Origin: Lachnospiraceae bacterium
Lineage (GTDB): Bacteria > Bacillota > Clostridia > Lachnospirales > Lachnospiraceae
Length of the DNA: 64,000 nt
Assembly (NCBI GenBank): GCA_015056735.1
Contig: SVFT01000009.1
Location: 51,436 to 115,435 of the forward strand
Direction: 5' to 3'
Shown: piece after piece, positions 8,037-16,030 of the stretch
Layout of the letters: each line of letters starts with the position of its first letter
How positions within the stretch are numbered: the stretch's first letter is position 1
Translations under genes and position numbers: made by a program
The notes under the pieces: generated by a model
Seen by the model: the letters and a program-made list of their open reading frames with translations, nothing else
Database searches by the model: none
What the model was told of the DNA's origin: nothing

Positions 8037-9116
8037 ATGGTTCGAATGCTCCATATCGTGGGATCCATGTCCCCGAGCGGAATCGGCAACTTCATCATGA
8101 ATGTCTATCGGAACATCGATCGCAGCAAAGTGCAGTTTGATTTTATTGTGCACGAGACGCGGGAGGTGACGTTTGAAGACGAGATCAGAGAACTTGGCGG
8201 GCGTATCTATACCGTCACCCAGAAAGCGGTAAGCGCAAGGAAGAACTTCTGCGAGATCAGAAAAATCGTGCGTGATAACGGTTATCGGATCGTCTTCCGA
8301 CATACCGATACGGCGACAGTGGCATTGGACCTCCTGGCATCATGGCTTGGCGGTGCCAAGATCAGAATTGCGCACTCGCATTCGACGGACACACCGAATG
8401 TGCGGATGCACAGACTTTTTCAGCCGCTGTTAAACCTGGTCTGCACGGACCGCTTTGCATGCAGCCCGAAGGCGGGCGAGTGGCTTTACGGTGATAAGCC
8501 GTACCGCGTGATCATCAACGCGATCCGGCTGGATGATTTTGCCTACGATCTGTCGAGGCGTCTGGATATCCGCGCCAAGGAAGCGTGGGGCGACAGACTC
8601 GTGATCGGGCATGTCGGGAATCTGCTTCCCGTCAAGAATCACCTGTTTATGCTCGATATCATGAAAGAACTGATCGCGATCTGCAGAGTACGCAAGCTCC
8701 AAAAGCCGCTGATGGTCTTTGTGGGCGACGGCGTGATGCGCGGGCCGATCGAAGAGAAGATAAGTGAGCTCGGTCTTGAAAAAGATGTGCAGCTCTTAGG
8801 CGTGCGCACCGATACGGCAGAACTGCTGCAGGGACTGGATGTATTCCTGTTCCCGTCAAAATATGAGGGCCTTCCGATCGCGATGGTGGAAGCACAGTGC
8901 GCGGGTCTTCCGTGTCTTGTAAGTGATGTCATCACGGACGATGTGAACGTGACAGACGGCGTTGTCAGGTTTTCTCTTAATGAAAATCCCGCGACATGGG
9001 CGGAAGAGATCGTGCGGCTGGCGTCTATCAGGCGCAGGAGGCCGGATGAAAAGCTTTTTGCAGAAAAAGGATTTGATATCCGCGAGATGGTAAAGCAATA
9101 TGAGCAAATGGGGTGA
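8037..9116 (+). CDS. GT4-family glycosyltransferase
   Basis: The 359-residue GT-B protein starts at ATG 8037, six bases after GGGGGAGG. The N-terminus RMLHIVGSMSPSGIGNFIMN is the usual acceptor-domain start. IRIAHSHSTD follows near residue 110, and the donor domain has EGLPIAMVE (EX7E) near residue 280. It resembles EpsF/CapH-like transferases of capsule loci. The 3' end overlaps the next gene by 17 bp, which suggests translational coupling. Confidence 0.85.
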   Translation: MVRMLHIVGSMSPSGIGNFIMNVYRNIDRSKVQFDFIVHETREVTFEDEIRELGGRIYTVTQKAVSARKNFCEIRKIVRDNGYRIVFRHTDTATVALDLLASWLGGAKIRIAHSHSTDTPNVRMHRLFQPLLNLVCTDRFACSPKAGEWLYGDKPYRVIINAIRLDDFAYDLSRRLDIRAKEAWGDRLVIGHVGNLLPVKNHLFMLDIMKELIAICRVRKLQKPLMVFVGDGVMRGPIEEKISELGLEKDVQLLGVRTDTAELLQGLDVFLFPSKYEGLPIAMVEAQCAGLPCLVSDVITDDVNVTDGVVRFSLNENPATWAEEIVRLASIRRRRPDEKLFAEKGFDIREMVKQYEQMG

Positions 9117-10002
9117 CCGGATCCGCAGGGCGATGACCTGTGAATATTGGACAATTGCATATAGAAAGCGCCATAACGGGATCGATCTTCTGAAAGAAAA
9201 GTCCGTGACGGGCTTTACGAAGCTCAAAAGTCCCAGGTATGTATCGTTCGCGGATCCGTTCCTGTACCGCTATCACAACTGTACGTACCTGTTTTATGAG
9301 AAGCAGAATCTGACGGATATGAAAGGCACGCTCTGGTGCCGGAATCTGGATATTCCGAGTGAGAAGCCAAGGATCGTCCTGTCGGAGGACTTTCATCTAT
9401 CGTATCCGCAGATCTTCCGGTACGGGCGGTATACGTATATGATCCCGGAGACGCGCGGCGCGGGCGAAGTCAGGCTCTATAAATGCATGCGTTTTCCGGA
9501 TGTGTGGCAGCTGATCGGACCGCTCTTTACGCTGAATGCGGTCGATACGACATTCTATTGTGAGAAGCCCGGGGAGGGGTACTTTTTCTCCTATGTGGAT
9601 CATCATAACGAGGTATACAGGTGCCTTCTGGACGAGGAACGGCTGACTGTCAGGGAGAGCAGCCGCATTCTGGAGGCGGAGGATTCCAAGGCGGACCGCT
9701 GCGGCGGGAGTGTGATCGAATCGGAAGGGAAGCTCTACCGGATCTGTCAGGACTGTAGCGAACGCTACGGCGGCGCCCTTCTTGTCAATGAGATCGAAAA
9801 GCTGGACGAGACGGGTGTTTCGGAGCGTACAGTCAGAAAGATCACCCCGGATGAGATCCTTCTGGGCGATGTGAACCCGGTCGGGATCCATACCTACAAT
9901 CGCAATGAAGACTACGAGGTCATCGATATCCTGCACAGGCAGCGCGGCATCGGCGTCCTCTTTAAAAAACTGGAGTGGAAACTGTTCAATTGGATGCACT
10001 GA
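9100..10002 (+). CDS. Beta-propeller protein like the N-terminal domain of GINT1-type glycosyltransferases
   Basis: The 300-residue protein carries repeated propeller-blade signatures: FADPFLY, a YPQIFRYGRYTYMIPET stretch, GEVRLYKC, and later blades ending in GDVNPVGIHTY. This pattern matches the domain found at the N-terminus of plant glucosamine-inositolphosphorylceramide transferase-like proteins and next to bacterial formyl or glycosyl transferases in surface-polysaccharide loci. No catalytic role is established for the bacterial stand-alone form. Overlaps with the GT4 genes on both sides (17 and 28 bp) suggest that it works with them, perhaps in acceptor recognition. Confidence 0.6.
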   Translation: MSKWGDRIRRAMTCEYWTIAYRKRHNGIDLLKEKSVTGFTKLKSPRYVSFADPFLYRYHNCTYLFYEKQNLTDMKGTLWCRNLDIPSEKPRIVLSEDFHLSYPQIFRYGRYTYMIPETRGAGEVRLYKCMRFPDVWQLIGPLFTLNAVDTTFYCEKPGEGYFFSYVDHHNEVYRCLLDEERLTVRESSRILEAEDSKADRCGGSVIESEGKLYRICQDCSERYGGALLVNEIEKLDETGVSERTVRKITPDEILLGDVNPVGIHTYNRNEDYEVIDILHRQRGIGVLFKKLEWKLFNWMH

Positions 10003-11123
10003 AGGCGCAAAAAACACTGGTGTGTTATATCGCAAGCTTGACGCGCGGCGGCGCGGAGCGCGTGATGGCGAATCTCGCGAATTGGTTTGCGGAGCGAGGC
10101 TATCGTGTGATCCTCGCTACCCTCGAAGAGGATGAGGGCCTGTATCCGCTCTCCGATAAGATCGAAAAGCGCGTATTGGCTTTACCGCCCTGTCACGGAC
10201 CCGTAGGGCGCGTGAAGAATCTGTTCGGGCGCGTATGGCAGCTGCGGGCACTGTTTAAGGAAGTGCATGCGGATGTCTGCTTAGCGTTTATTGGGAAAAC
10301 GAACATCCGGGCGATCATGGCGGCGCTCGGCACGAAGACGGATGTCTTCGTGTCCGTGCGCAGCGCGCCCGCGAGAGAATATAAGGGAGTGCTGCAGCGT
10401 ATGCTGGCGCGCTTCGCCTTTCGCGCAGCGAAAGGCGCCGCCTTCCAGACCGCGGAGGCTGCTTCCTTTTTTCCGAAGAGCGTGCAGCGAAGGTCCAGGG
10501 TCTTATTGAATCCGCTCTCGGCAGAATATGTGGTGCCGTTCGATCCGTATGAGGATCGGCGGGATGAGATCATCACTGTGGGACGTATGGATCGCGTGAA
10601 GAATCATAAGCTGCTGGTGGAGGCGTTTGCGTTATTCTTAGATCAGTTTCTGAGCGTAGAGCATTCTGATAATCCTGAGAAGGAAGCTGTTCCAAAGCTG
10701 ATCATCTACGGCGGCGGGGACTGCATGGAGGAGATCAGGGCACAGGTCAAGACTCTGGGGATTGAAGATCACGTAGAGTTCCCCGGCGATACGCGTGATG
10801 TCGCAAAGAAGATCAAAGGCGCGCGTCTTTTTGTCTTATCATCCGATTTTGAAGGTATGCCCAATGCGGTCGCGGAGGCGATGGCGATGTCGATCCCGGT
10901 CGTTGCGACCGACTGCCCGAGCGGCGGCGTCCGAAGCCTCGTAAAGGACGGCGAGACAGGCCTTCTTGTTCCTGTTAAGGATCCGCAGGCTATGGCGGAT
11001 GCGATGATGCGCATCCGGACCGACCGTGAACTGGCTGCACGCCTTGCAAAGGCCGGCCACAGCTTTTCGCAGTCGCTTGCCCCGGGCCTGATCTTCGCGG
11101 AATGGGAGAGCTTTCTTTTTTGA
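9975..11123 (+). CDS. GT4-family glycosyltransferase
   Basis: The GT-B protein has up to 382 residues. The start is uncertain: GTG 9975, TTG 9990 and GTG 10020 are all possible and none has a strong ribosome binding site. The core begins at LVCYIASLTRGGAERVM, the usual GT4 sugar-acceptor loop. The donor domain has DEIITVGRMDRVKNH, EGMPNAVAE (EX7E) and GGVRSLVKDGETG. It carries a hydrophilic insertion (about residues 224-241) between the donor-domain strands. The stop codon TGA is the first three bases of a 70-bp palindrome. Its sequence is close to the next GT4 gene, and the pair probably arose by duplication. Confidence 0.85.
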   Translation: METVQLDALKAQKTLVCYIASLTRGGAERVMANLANWFAERGYRVILATLEEDEGLYPLSDKIEKRVLALPPCHGPVGRVKNLFGRVWQLRALFKEVHADVCLAFIGKTNIRAIMAALGTKTDVFVSVRSAPAREYKGVLQRMLARFAFRAAKGAAFQTAEAASFFPKSVQRRSRVLLNPLSAEYVVPFDPYEDRRDEIITVGRMDRVKNHKLLVEAFALFLDQFLSVEHSDNPEKEAVPKLIIYGGGDCMEEIRAQVKTLGIEDHVEFPGDTRDVAKKIKGARLFVLSSDFEGMPNAVAEAMAMSIPVVATDCPSGGVRSLVKDGETGLLVPVKDPQAMADAMMRIRTDRELAARLAKAGHSFSQSLAPGLIFAEWESFLF

Positions 11124-11190
11124 GCCAGGGGGACGGGGTGCTTGGCTCATTTTGAGCAAAATGAGCCAAGCACCCCGTCCCCTAGGCTCA
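11121..11190. repeat. 70-bp near-perfect palindrome with GGGGACGGGGTG arms
   Basis: Bases 11121-11154 and 11157-11190 are inverted copies that pair at 32 of 34 positions around a 2-base centre. The arms contain GGGACGGGGTGCTTGGCTCA. Within each arm TGAGCCA and TGGCTCA are themselves inverted, so a cruciform with side hairpins can form. Palindromes with GGGGACGGGG-type arms are, from memory, a recurrent intergenic family in Clostridia and resemble the REP-like substrates of Y1 (RAYT) transposases; no transposase is in this window. It supplies the stop codon of the upstream GT4 gene and ends 15 bp before the next start. It may also attenuate transcription. Confidence 0.85.
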
Positions 11191-11205
11191 CTTGCGGGAG
11201 GGAAC

Positions 11206-12315
11206 ATGCCCAAGATTTGTTTTGTAGCCCCCAGCCTTGGCAGGGGCGGCGCGGAGCGCGTCGTCACCACGCTGGCGGAGCATTTTCATAAAAGTGCATA
11301 TGATCTTGTGCTGGTCACATCAAGGCGTGTGGAGGACGAGTATGTGCTGTCCTTCCCGCTAAAGAGGCGGCTCCTCGAAGAGGAGATCGCGGGCACTGCG
11401 CAGATCCTGCCGGGCGTGCTTGGCCGCATGGCAAAGCGCGTGAAGGGCTTGAAGCGGATCTTTAAAGAAGAGCAGCCGGATATCGTTGTCTCTTTCCTTG
11501 GGAAAATGAATATCTACACGATGCTCTCAAGAAGCGCCTTAAAGCCGGATGCGAAAATATTCCTTTCCGTTCGCTCCGATCCCAATCAGGAGTACAGAGG
11601 GGCGGTCGACCGCTTTCTTGCAAACAGCCTGTTTCCGAAAGCAACCGGCGTGATCCTGCAGACAGAGGATGCGCGAGCGTTCTTTAAACCTGCGGTGAAG
11701 GCAAAATGCACCGTTCTTCCAAATGTTCTCTCCGAAGAATTCATGGAGCCGATCGCGGAAGGCGAGCGGCGCAAAGAGATCGTTATGGTGGGGCGCTTGG
11801 ATGCCAACAAGAACCACGAGATGGTGATCCGCGCATTCGCGAAAGTCCTGCCGGAGCATCCGGACTATAAGCTTGTGATCTACGGCGACGGCCTTCCGGA
11901 TGAGACGAATACACGGCCTGCACTCGAAAAACTTGCGAAAACCTTAAAAATTGATGAAAAAATCGTATTTATGGGGCGCCAGAGCGGCATCCATGATAAA
12001 ATAAAGCATTCCGCGATATTCGTGCTCGCATCGGGATATGAAGGCATGCCGAATGCCTTGCTTGAAGCGATGGCGACGGGCCTTTGCTGCATCTCGACGG
12101 ACTGCCCGATCGGCGGCCCGAGAAGTGTCATCCATGACCATGAGAATGGAGTTTTAATTCCTGTCGGAGACGAATCCGCGCTGGAAGCAACGCTTTTGGA
12201 AGTGATGGGCGATGAAACTCTGCAGAGACAACTCGGAACGGAAGCGCATAAGCTTGCGGAAGAATTATCACCCGAGAGGGTATGTCGCTCCTGGGCTGAG
12301 GTTTTATTCAATTAA
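11206..12315 (+). CDS. GT4-family glycosyltransferase
   Basis: The 369-residue GT-B protein starts at ATG 11206 behind GGGAGGG, just after the 70-bp palindrome. An ATG at 11152 lies inside the palindrome and is rejected. Motifs: ICFVAPSLGRGGAERVV at the N-terminus, FLSVRSDPNQEYRG, EIVMVGRLDANKNHEMV, EGMPNALLE (EX7E) and IGGPRSVI. It is a paralogue of the preceding GT4 and of the one at 33489, all with the GGAERV loop that is common in transferases using HexNAc or galactose donors. Confidence 0.85.
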   Translation: MPKICFVAPSLGRGGAERVVTTLAEHFHKSAYDLVLVTSRRVEDEYVLSFPLKRRLLEEEIAGTAQILPGVLGRMAKRVKGLKRIFKEEQPDIVVSFLGKMNIYTMLSRSALKPDAKIFLSVRSDPNQEYRGAVDRFLANSLFPKATGVILQTEDARAFFKPAVKAKCTVLPNVLSEEFMEPIAEGERRKEIVMVGRLDANKNHEMVIRAFAKVLPEHPDYKLVIYGDGLPDETNTRPALEKLAKTLKIDEKIVFMGRQSGIHDKIKHSAIFVLASGYEGMPNALLEAMATGLCCISTDCPIGGPRSVIHDHENGVLIPVGDESALEATLLEVMGDETLQRQLGTEAHKLAEELSPERVCRSWAEVLFN

Positions 12316-12590
12316 TCGGTTGTTTCTTAAAATATTGGAATTGAAATCTTTTTTAATACCTAAAGATCTGTTTAGATTAGACAAGACCGGATATCCTCTT
12401 GGATCATTGTGATGCTGTAATAGGCTTTTCGGAAAGAGCAATATTATTCATTTTCTAAGAAGAGCATTAATTGAAACTTTAGTTTAATTATTGGGGTAAG
12501 TCTTTACTGTAAAAATCAGATAAAAGGATTAACGGAGTTTATGATAGCATTTCAGATCATAAATTCCATTATGAGATAAGGACCTAAAAT
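12316..12590. promoter_or_regulatory. AT-rich 275-bp gap with an 8-N10-8 inverted repeat
   Basis: This is the longest gap within the first operon and is much more AT-rich than its flanks. TTTATGAT (12538-12545) and ATCATAAA (12556-12563) form a perfect 8-bp inverted repeat with a 10-base spacer, 27 bp before the next ATG. Another imperfect dyad surrounds GAAACTTTAGTTT near 12474-12486. I see no convincing -35/-10 pair and no small ORF with a ribosome binding site. The gap may hold an internal promoter with an operator, or be the scar of a deleted gene. Confidence 0.4.
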
Positions 12591-13352
12591 ATGCTAGTAG
12601 TAAACAGACGAAAAAAGCACGGCGTCGACTTCCGCGAAGTCTGGTACGCCGATAAAAAATGCGACCTCGACGGGATTATCCTGTACCGCGGGGCAAAGCA
12701 GGTGATCGGCAAGGAACTGCGTAAAGTCCGCACGCTGATCACGGACCTTAGACAGGATGAGGAGACGCTTGTCTCCAGGTGCCAGAAGGACTGCCGCTAT
12801 CAGATCCGCCGCGCGATCCGCGAGAACATCACGGTAGAATATAAGGTCGGCAAGGAGATCTCGCCGGAAGAGATCGAATCCTTCGTCTCCTTTTTCATGG
12901 ATTTCTGGAAGAGCAAGGGCATGACGGAAGAGACGTACGAAAAGTACAAGGAAGAGATTGAGACGTATGTTTCGGAAGGCGTTTTTGCCATCACAAAAGC
13001 AAAACAGGGCGATGACCTGCTGGTCTACCACACCTACATCGTGGGGGACGATTTTGTCAGATCGTATCAGTCGGCCTCCATCTTCCGCGACGGAGATAAG
13101 GCGTTCCAGCGGCTTGTCGGCATCGCGAACCGCTACCTGCACATGCAGGATATGCTCTACTTTAAAGAGATGGGCAAGACCACCTATGACTGGGGCGGCG
13201 CAGGGCTTCGCGAAGAGGTAAAGCATATCACGGAGTTTAAGGAATCCTTTGGCGGTGACGAGCTCTGGTACTACGACTGCGAGGACGCGGTCGGCTTAAA
13301 GGCCGAGGCGGTCAAGGGGATCATCAACATGATCGGTGTTCTGACGGATTAG
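12591..13352 (+). CDS. FemAB/GNAT-fold aminoacyl- or acyltransferase-like protein
   Basis: The 253-residue protein starts at ATG 12591 after AAGGA. The region SRCQKDCRYQIRRAIRENI is like the basic helix of Fem-type transferases (KWRNKIRKA-like). YHTYIVGDDFVRSYQSASIF and the C-terminal YDWGGAGLREEVKHI ending in FKESFGG match the GNAT-like domain of FemAB/BioF2-type proteins. Fem enzymes transfer amino acids from aminoacyl-tRNA to lipid II, and related proteins in glycan loci acylate sugars. Its neighbours suggest modification of a surface sugar amine. Confidence 0.7.
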   Translation: MLVVNRRKKHGVDFREVWYADKKCDLDGIILYRGAKQVIGKELRKVRTLITDLRQDEETLVSRCQKDCRYQIRRAIRENITVEYKVGKEISPEEIESFVSFFMDFWKSKGMTEETYEKYKEEIETYVSEGVFAITKAKQGDDLLVYHTYIVGDDFVRSYQSASIFRDGDKAFQRLVGIANRYLHMQDMLYFKEMGKTTYDWGGAGLREEVKHITEFKESFGGDELWYYDCEDAVGLKAEAVKGIINMIGVLTD

Positions 13353-13366
13353 AGAGGATTACAAAG

Positions 13367-14242
13367 TTGAGACAATACATCAATGCCTGCACATTTCGGC
13401 TGGATGATATCACGCCGGACATGGATTGGAACAAGTTCTGCCGGATCAAGGCGATCTTTGACAAGTTCAAGATCAAGCCGCTCATCGGCATCGTACCGGA
13501 CAATCGGGATGAGAATCTGAAAAAAGGCGGATTCTGCATCGATTTCTGGGCCTGCATGCGGCAATTCCAGCAGGAAGGCTGGTCGATCGCGCAGCACGGG
13601 TATCATCACGTGTACGAGACAACGGACTCCGGGATCCTTGGCGTGAAGAATGCGAGCGAGTTTGCGGGGCTTCCGTATGACGTACAGCTCCATAAGATCC
13701 GCGCCGGACGTGATATTTTGCAAAAAGAAGGCCTCGATGTTACAATATTCATGGCGCCCGGACATACTTTTGACAGGACGACATTAAATGCGCTTGAAAC
13801 GCTGGAATTTACCTGCGTGACAGACGGCTATACGAGCTCGCCGTGCTACAGAGGGAACCTGCTTTTTATCCCCTGCAGGGGAGCGCGCCTTAAGATGCCG
13901 CAGGGCCTTGATACGATTTGCATTCATGCGAACGAGTATGAAGAGCGGGATTTCCACGAACTGGAGAATTTTATCAAGGGTCATCGGGACCGGATCTACT
14001 CGTTTGATGAGGTGCTTGCACAGATCTGGTATCCGAAGATGCGCGCGGGACTGAAGATACAGGAAGATGCGAATCTGGCACTTTTTCGCTTAAAGAAGAA
14101 GGTGGCAGACAGCGAAGCATGTCAGGACTTTATGTCTGAGACGTATGACGAGGACAGCAGGAAGAAAATGCTCAATCGTCTGAAAGGTCTTCCGAAGCTC
14201 GCGGGCAGCGTACTCAAGGAGCAGCGGGCTAAAAAAAAGTAA
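13367..14242 (+). CDS. DUF2334-type polysaccharide-deacetylase-like protein
   Basis: The 291-residue protein uses a TTG start at 13367, nine bases after AGAGAGG, and no better ATG lies nearby. FRLDDITPDMDW supplies the acidic metal-site residues of the NodB-like barrel, and EGWSIAQHGYHH gives the HXXXH-like pair. The FMAPGHTFDRTTL and ICIHANEYEE segments complete the pattern of DUF2334 proteins. These are expected to be metal-dependent deacetylases acting on N-acetylated sugars. There is no signal peptide, so it probably acts on a cytoplasmic intermediate. Confidence 0.75.
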   Translation: MRQYINACTFRLDDITPDMDWNKFCRIKAIFDKFKIKPLIGIVPDNRDENLKKGGFCIDFWACMRQFQQEGWSIAQHGYHHVYETTDSGILGVKNASEFAGLPYDVQLHKIRAGRDILQKEGLDVTIFMAPGHTFDRTTLNALETLEFTCVTDGYTSSPCYRGNLLFIPCRGARLKMPQGLDTICIHANEYEERDFHELENFIKGHRDRIYSFDEVLAQIWYPKMRAGLKIQEDANLALFRLKKKVADSEACQDFMSETYDEDSRKKMLNRLKGLPKLAGSVLKEQRAKKK

Positions 14243-14257
14243 ACTAAGAGAGACTTT

Positions 14258-16030
14258 ATGGATATTATCAGGAAACTACAGACTGTACTCAATAAAAAAC
14301 AGAAGCGCCGCGTGGTACTGCTTTTCTTTATGATCATCGTAGGTGCTGTACTTGAGACGCTGGGCGTCTCCATGATCCTCCCGATCGTAACGGCGGTCGT
14401 GGAGCCGGACGCTTTTACCTCCAACAGGCTGATCGCAGAGACCAGCAGGATCCTCGGGATCACATCGATCGAGCAGTTCGTCCTCGTGATGATCTTCGCA
14501 CTCATCGTGATCTACGTATTGAAGAACCTGTACCTGCTGTTTCTCTATTACGTGCAGCATACGTTTATCTGCAACAGTCAGTTTCAGGTGTCCAAGGACC
14601 TTCTTGGCATCTATTTTAACAAACCGTATGAATATTATCTGAATGCAAACACCTCCGACATTCTTCGTACCGTCTACAGCGATACGACGGGTGTTTTTTC
14701 GCTTCTTCTGGAATGCATTCAGTTTCTGTCCGAGTTCGTGATCGCGCTGTGCATCGGCATCCTGCTGCTGCTCATCGATTTTCGCATGACGGTCATCACG
14801 TGTCTTGTGGTGTTCGGCGTGACGGGCGTGATCGCACTCCTGTTTAAGAACCGGCTTGGCCATATCGGCCAGGAAGCGCGTGTGCGCCAGAGCCGTATGT
14901 ACAACAGTATCATCCAGTCGATCATGAGCATCAAGGATGTGAAGATCTTCGCAAAGGAAGACTCCTTCCTCGAAGAGTATGAGGTGAACGGCAAGCGTTT
15001 TTACAACCTGTCCCGTTCGCAGAAGGTGCTTGGCAGTGCGCCGCGTCTCATCATCGAGAGCGTCTGTATCGGTGCGATCCTTGGATACCTTGCGGTAATG
15101 ATCATGATGGGCGAGAGCGTCACGAGCATGCTGCCGCAGCTTTCCGCATTCGCGCTTGCGGCTGTCAGACTGATGCCGTGCGCAAACCGCATGAGCACGT
15201 ACCTTGCAAATATCGCGTATTACAAGCCGACGCTTGATTTTGTATATGACAACGTGGAGATGCCGCAGAACATCAAGGCAAGTGAATCAAAAGACCGCGA
15301 GCTGATGGGCAAAGCGGCTGCCAAGAAGGCAGGTCTCCCCGCCAAGATGCCGCTCCATGAGAAAATCTCTGTAAAGGGCATCACGTATTCGTACCCCAAT
15401 TCGGACAAGCTGATCTTCGATCATGCGGACATGGAAGTTCCGGTCGGCAAATCGGTCGGCATCGTGGGCAAGTCCGGCGCGGGCAAGACAACGATCGTGG
15501 ATATCATCTTAGGGCTCCTTGACCCGGCATCGGGCGAGATCCTCTGCGACGGCGTGGATGTTTTTTCCAATTATCCGGGGTGGCTTCATAACATCGGCTA
15601 TATCCCGCAGTCCATCAACCTGATGGATGATACGATCCGCGCGAACGTTGCATTCGGCGTACCGCTTGAGAAGATCGATGAAAAGAGAGTCTGGGAAGTC
15701 TTAGAAGAAGCGCAGCTCACGGATTTTGTCAGGGAACAGCCTGACGGGATCGATACCGAGATCGGCGAGCGCGGCATCCGTATGTCCGGCGGCCAGCGTC
15801 AGCGCCTGGGCATCGCAAGAGCGCTCTATCATGACCCCGAGCTCCTCATCCTTGACGAAGCGACGAGCGCGCTCGATAACGATACGGAAGCGGCGATCAT
15901 GGATGCCATCAACCATTTCCACGGCCGCAAGACGATGCTGATCATCGCGCATCGCTTAAAGACGATCGAGAACTGCGATCTGATCTACGAAGTAAACGAC
16001 GGAGAGATCCGTCTGAAGGATAGTGTATGA
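14258..16030 (+). CDS. ABC exporter, PglK/MsbA-like lipid-linked glycan flippase
   Basis: The 590-residue half-transporter has six predicted membrane helices in residues 1-310, starting with a helix that contains ETLGVSMILPIV, typical of PglK. A C-terminal ATPase follows, with Walker A GKSGAGKTT near residue 407, signature SGGQRQR near 510, Walker B LLILDEATSALD and the H-loop IIAHRL. PglK flips undecaprenyl-diphosphate oligosaccharides. The placement between the sugar genes fits export of the glycan made here. The stop overlaps the next start by ATGA. A second exporter of the same type is at 54904. Confidence 0.9.
   Translation: MDIIRKLQTVLNKKQKRRVVLLFFMIIVGAVLETLGVSMILPIVTAVVEPDAFTSNRLIAETSRILGITSIEQFVLVMIFALIVIYVLKNLYLLFLYYVQHTFICNSQFQVSKDLLGIYFNKPYEYYLNANTSDILRTVYSDTTGVFSLLLECIQFLSEFVIALCIGILLLLIDFRMTVITCLVVFGVTGVIALLFKNRLGHIGQEARVRQSRMYNSIIQSIMSIKDVKIFAKEDSFLEEYEVNGKRFYNLSRSQKVLGSAPRLIIESVCIGAILGYLAVMIMMGESVTSMLPQLSAFALAAVRLMPCANRMSTYLANIAYYKPTLDFVYDNVEMPQNIKASESKDRELMGKAAAKKAGLPAKMPLHEKISVKGITYSYPNSDKLIFDHADMEVPVGKSVGIVGKSGAGKTTIVDIILGLLDPASGEILCDGVDVFSNYPGWLHNIGYIPQSINLMDDTIRANVAFGVPLEKIDEKRVWEVLEEAQLTDFVREQPDGIDTEIGERGIRMSGGQRQRLGIARALYHDPELLILDEATSALDNDTEAAIMDAINHFHGRKTMLIIAHRLKTIENCDLIYEVNDGEIRLKDSV

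Noticed and set aside
11152..11205. Upstream start for the GT4 gene at 11206
   Set aside because: That ATG and the added residues are encoded by the 70-bp palindrome, and GGGAGGG is placed for 11206.
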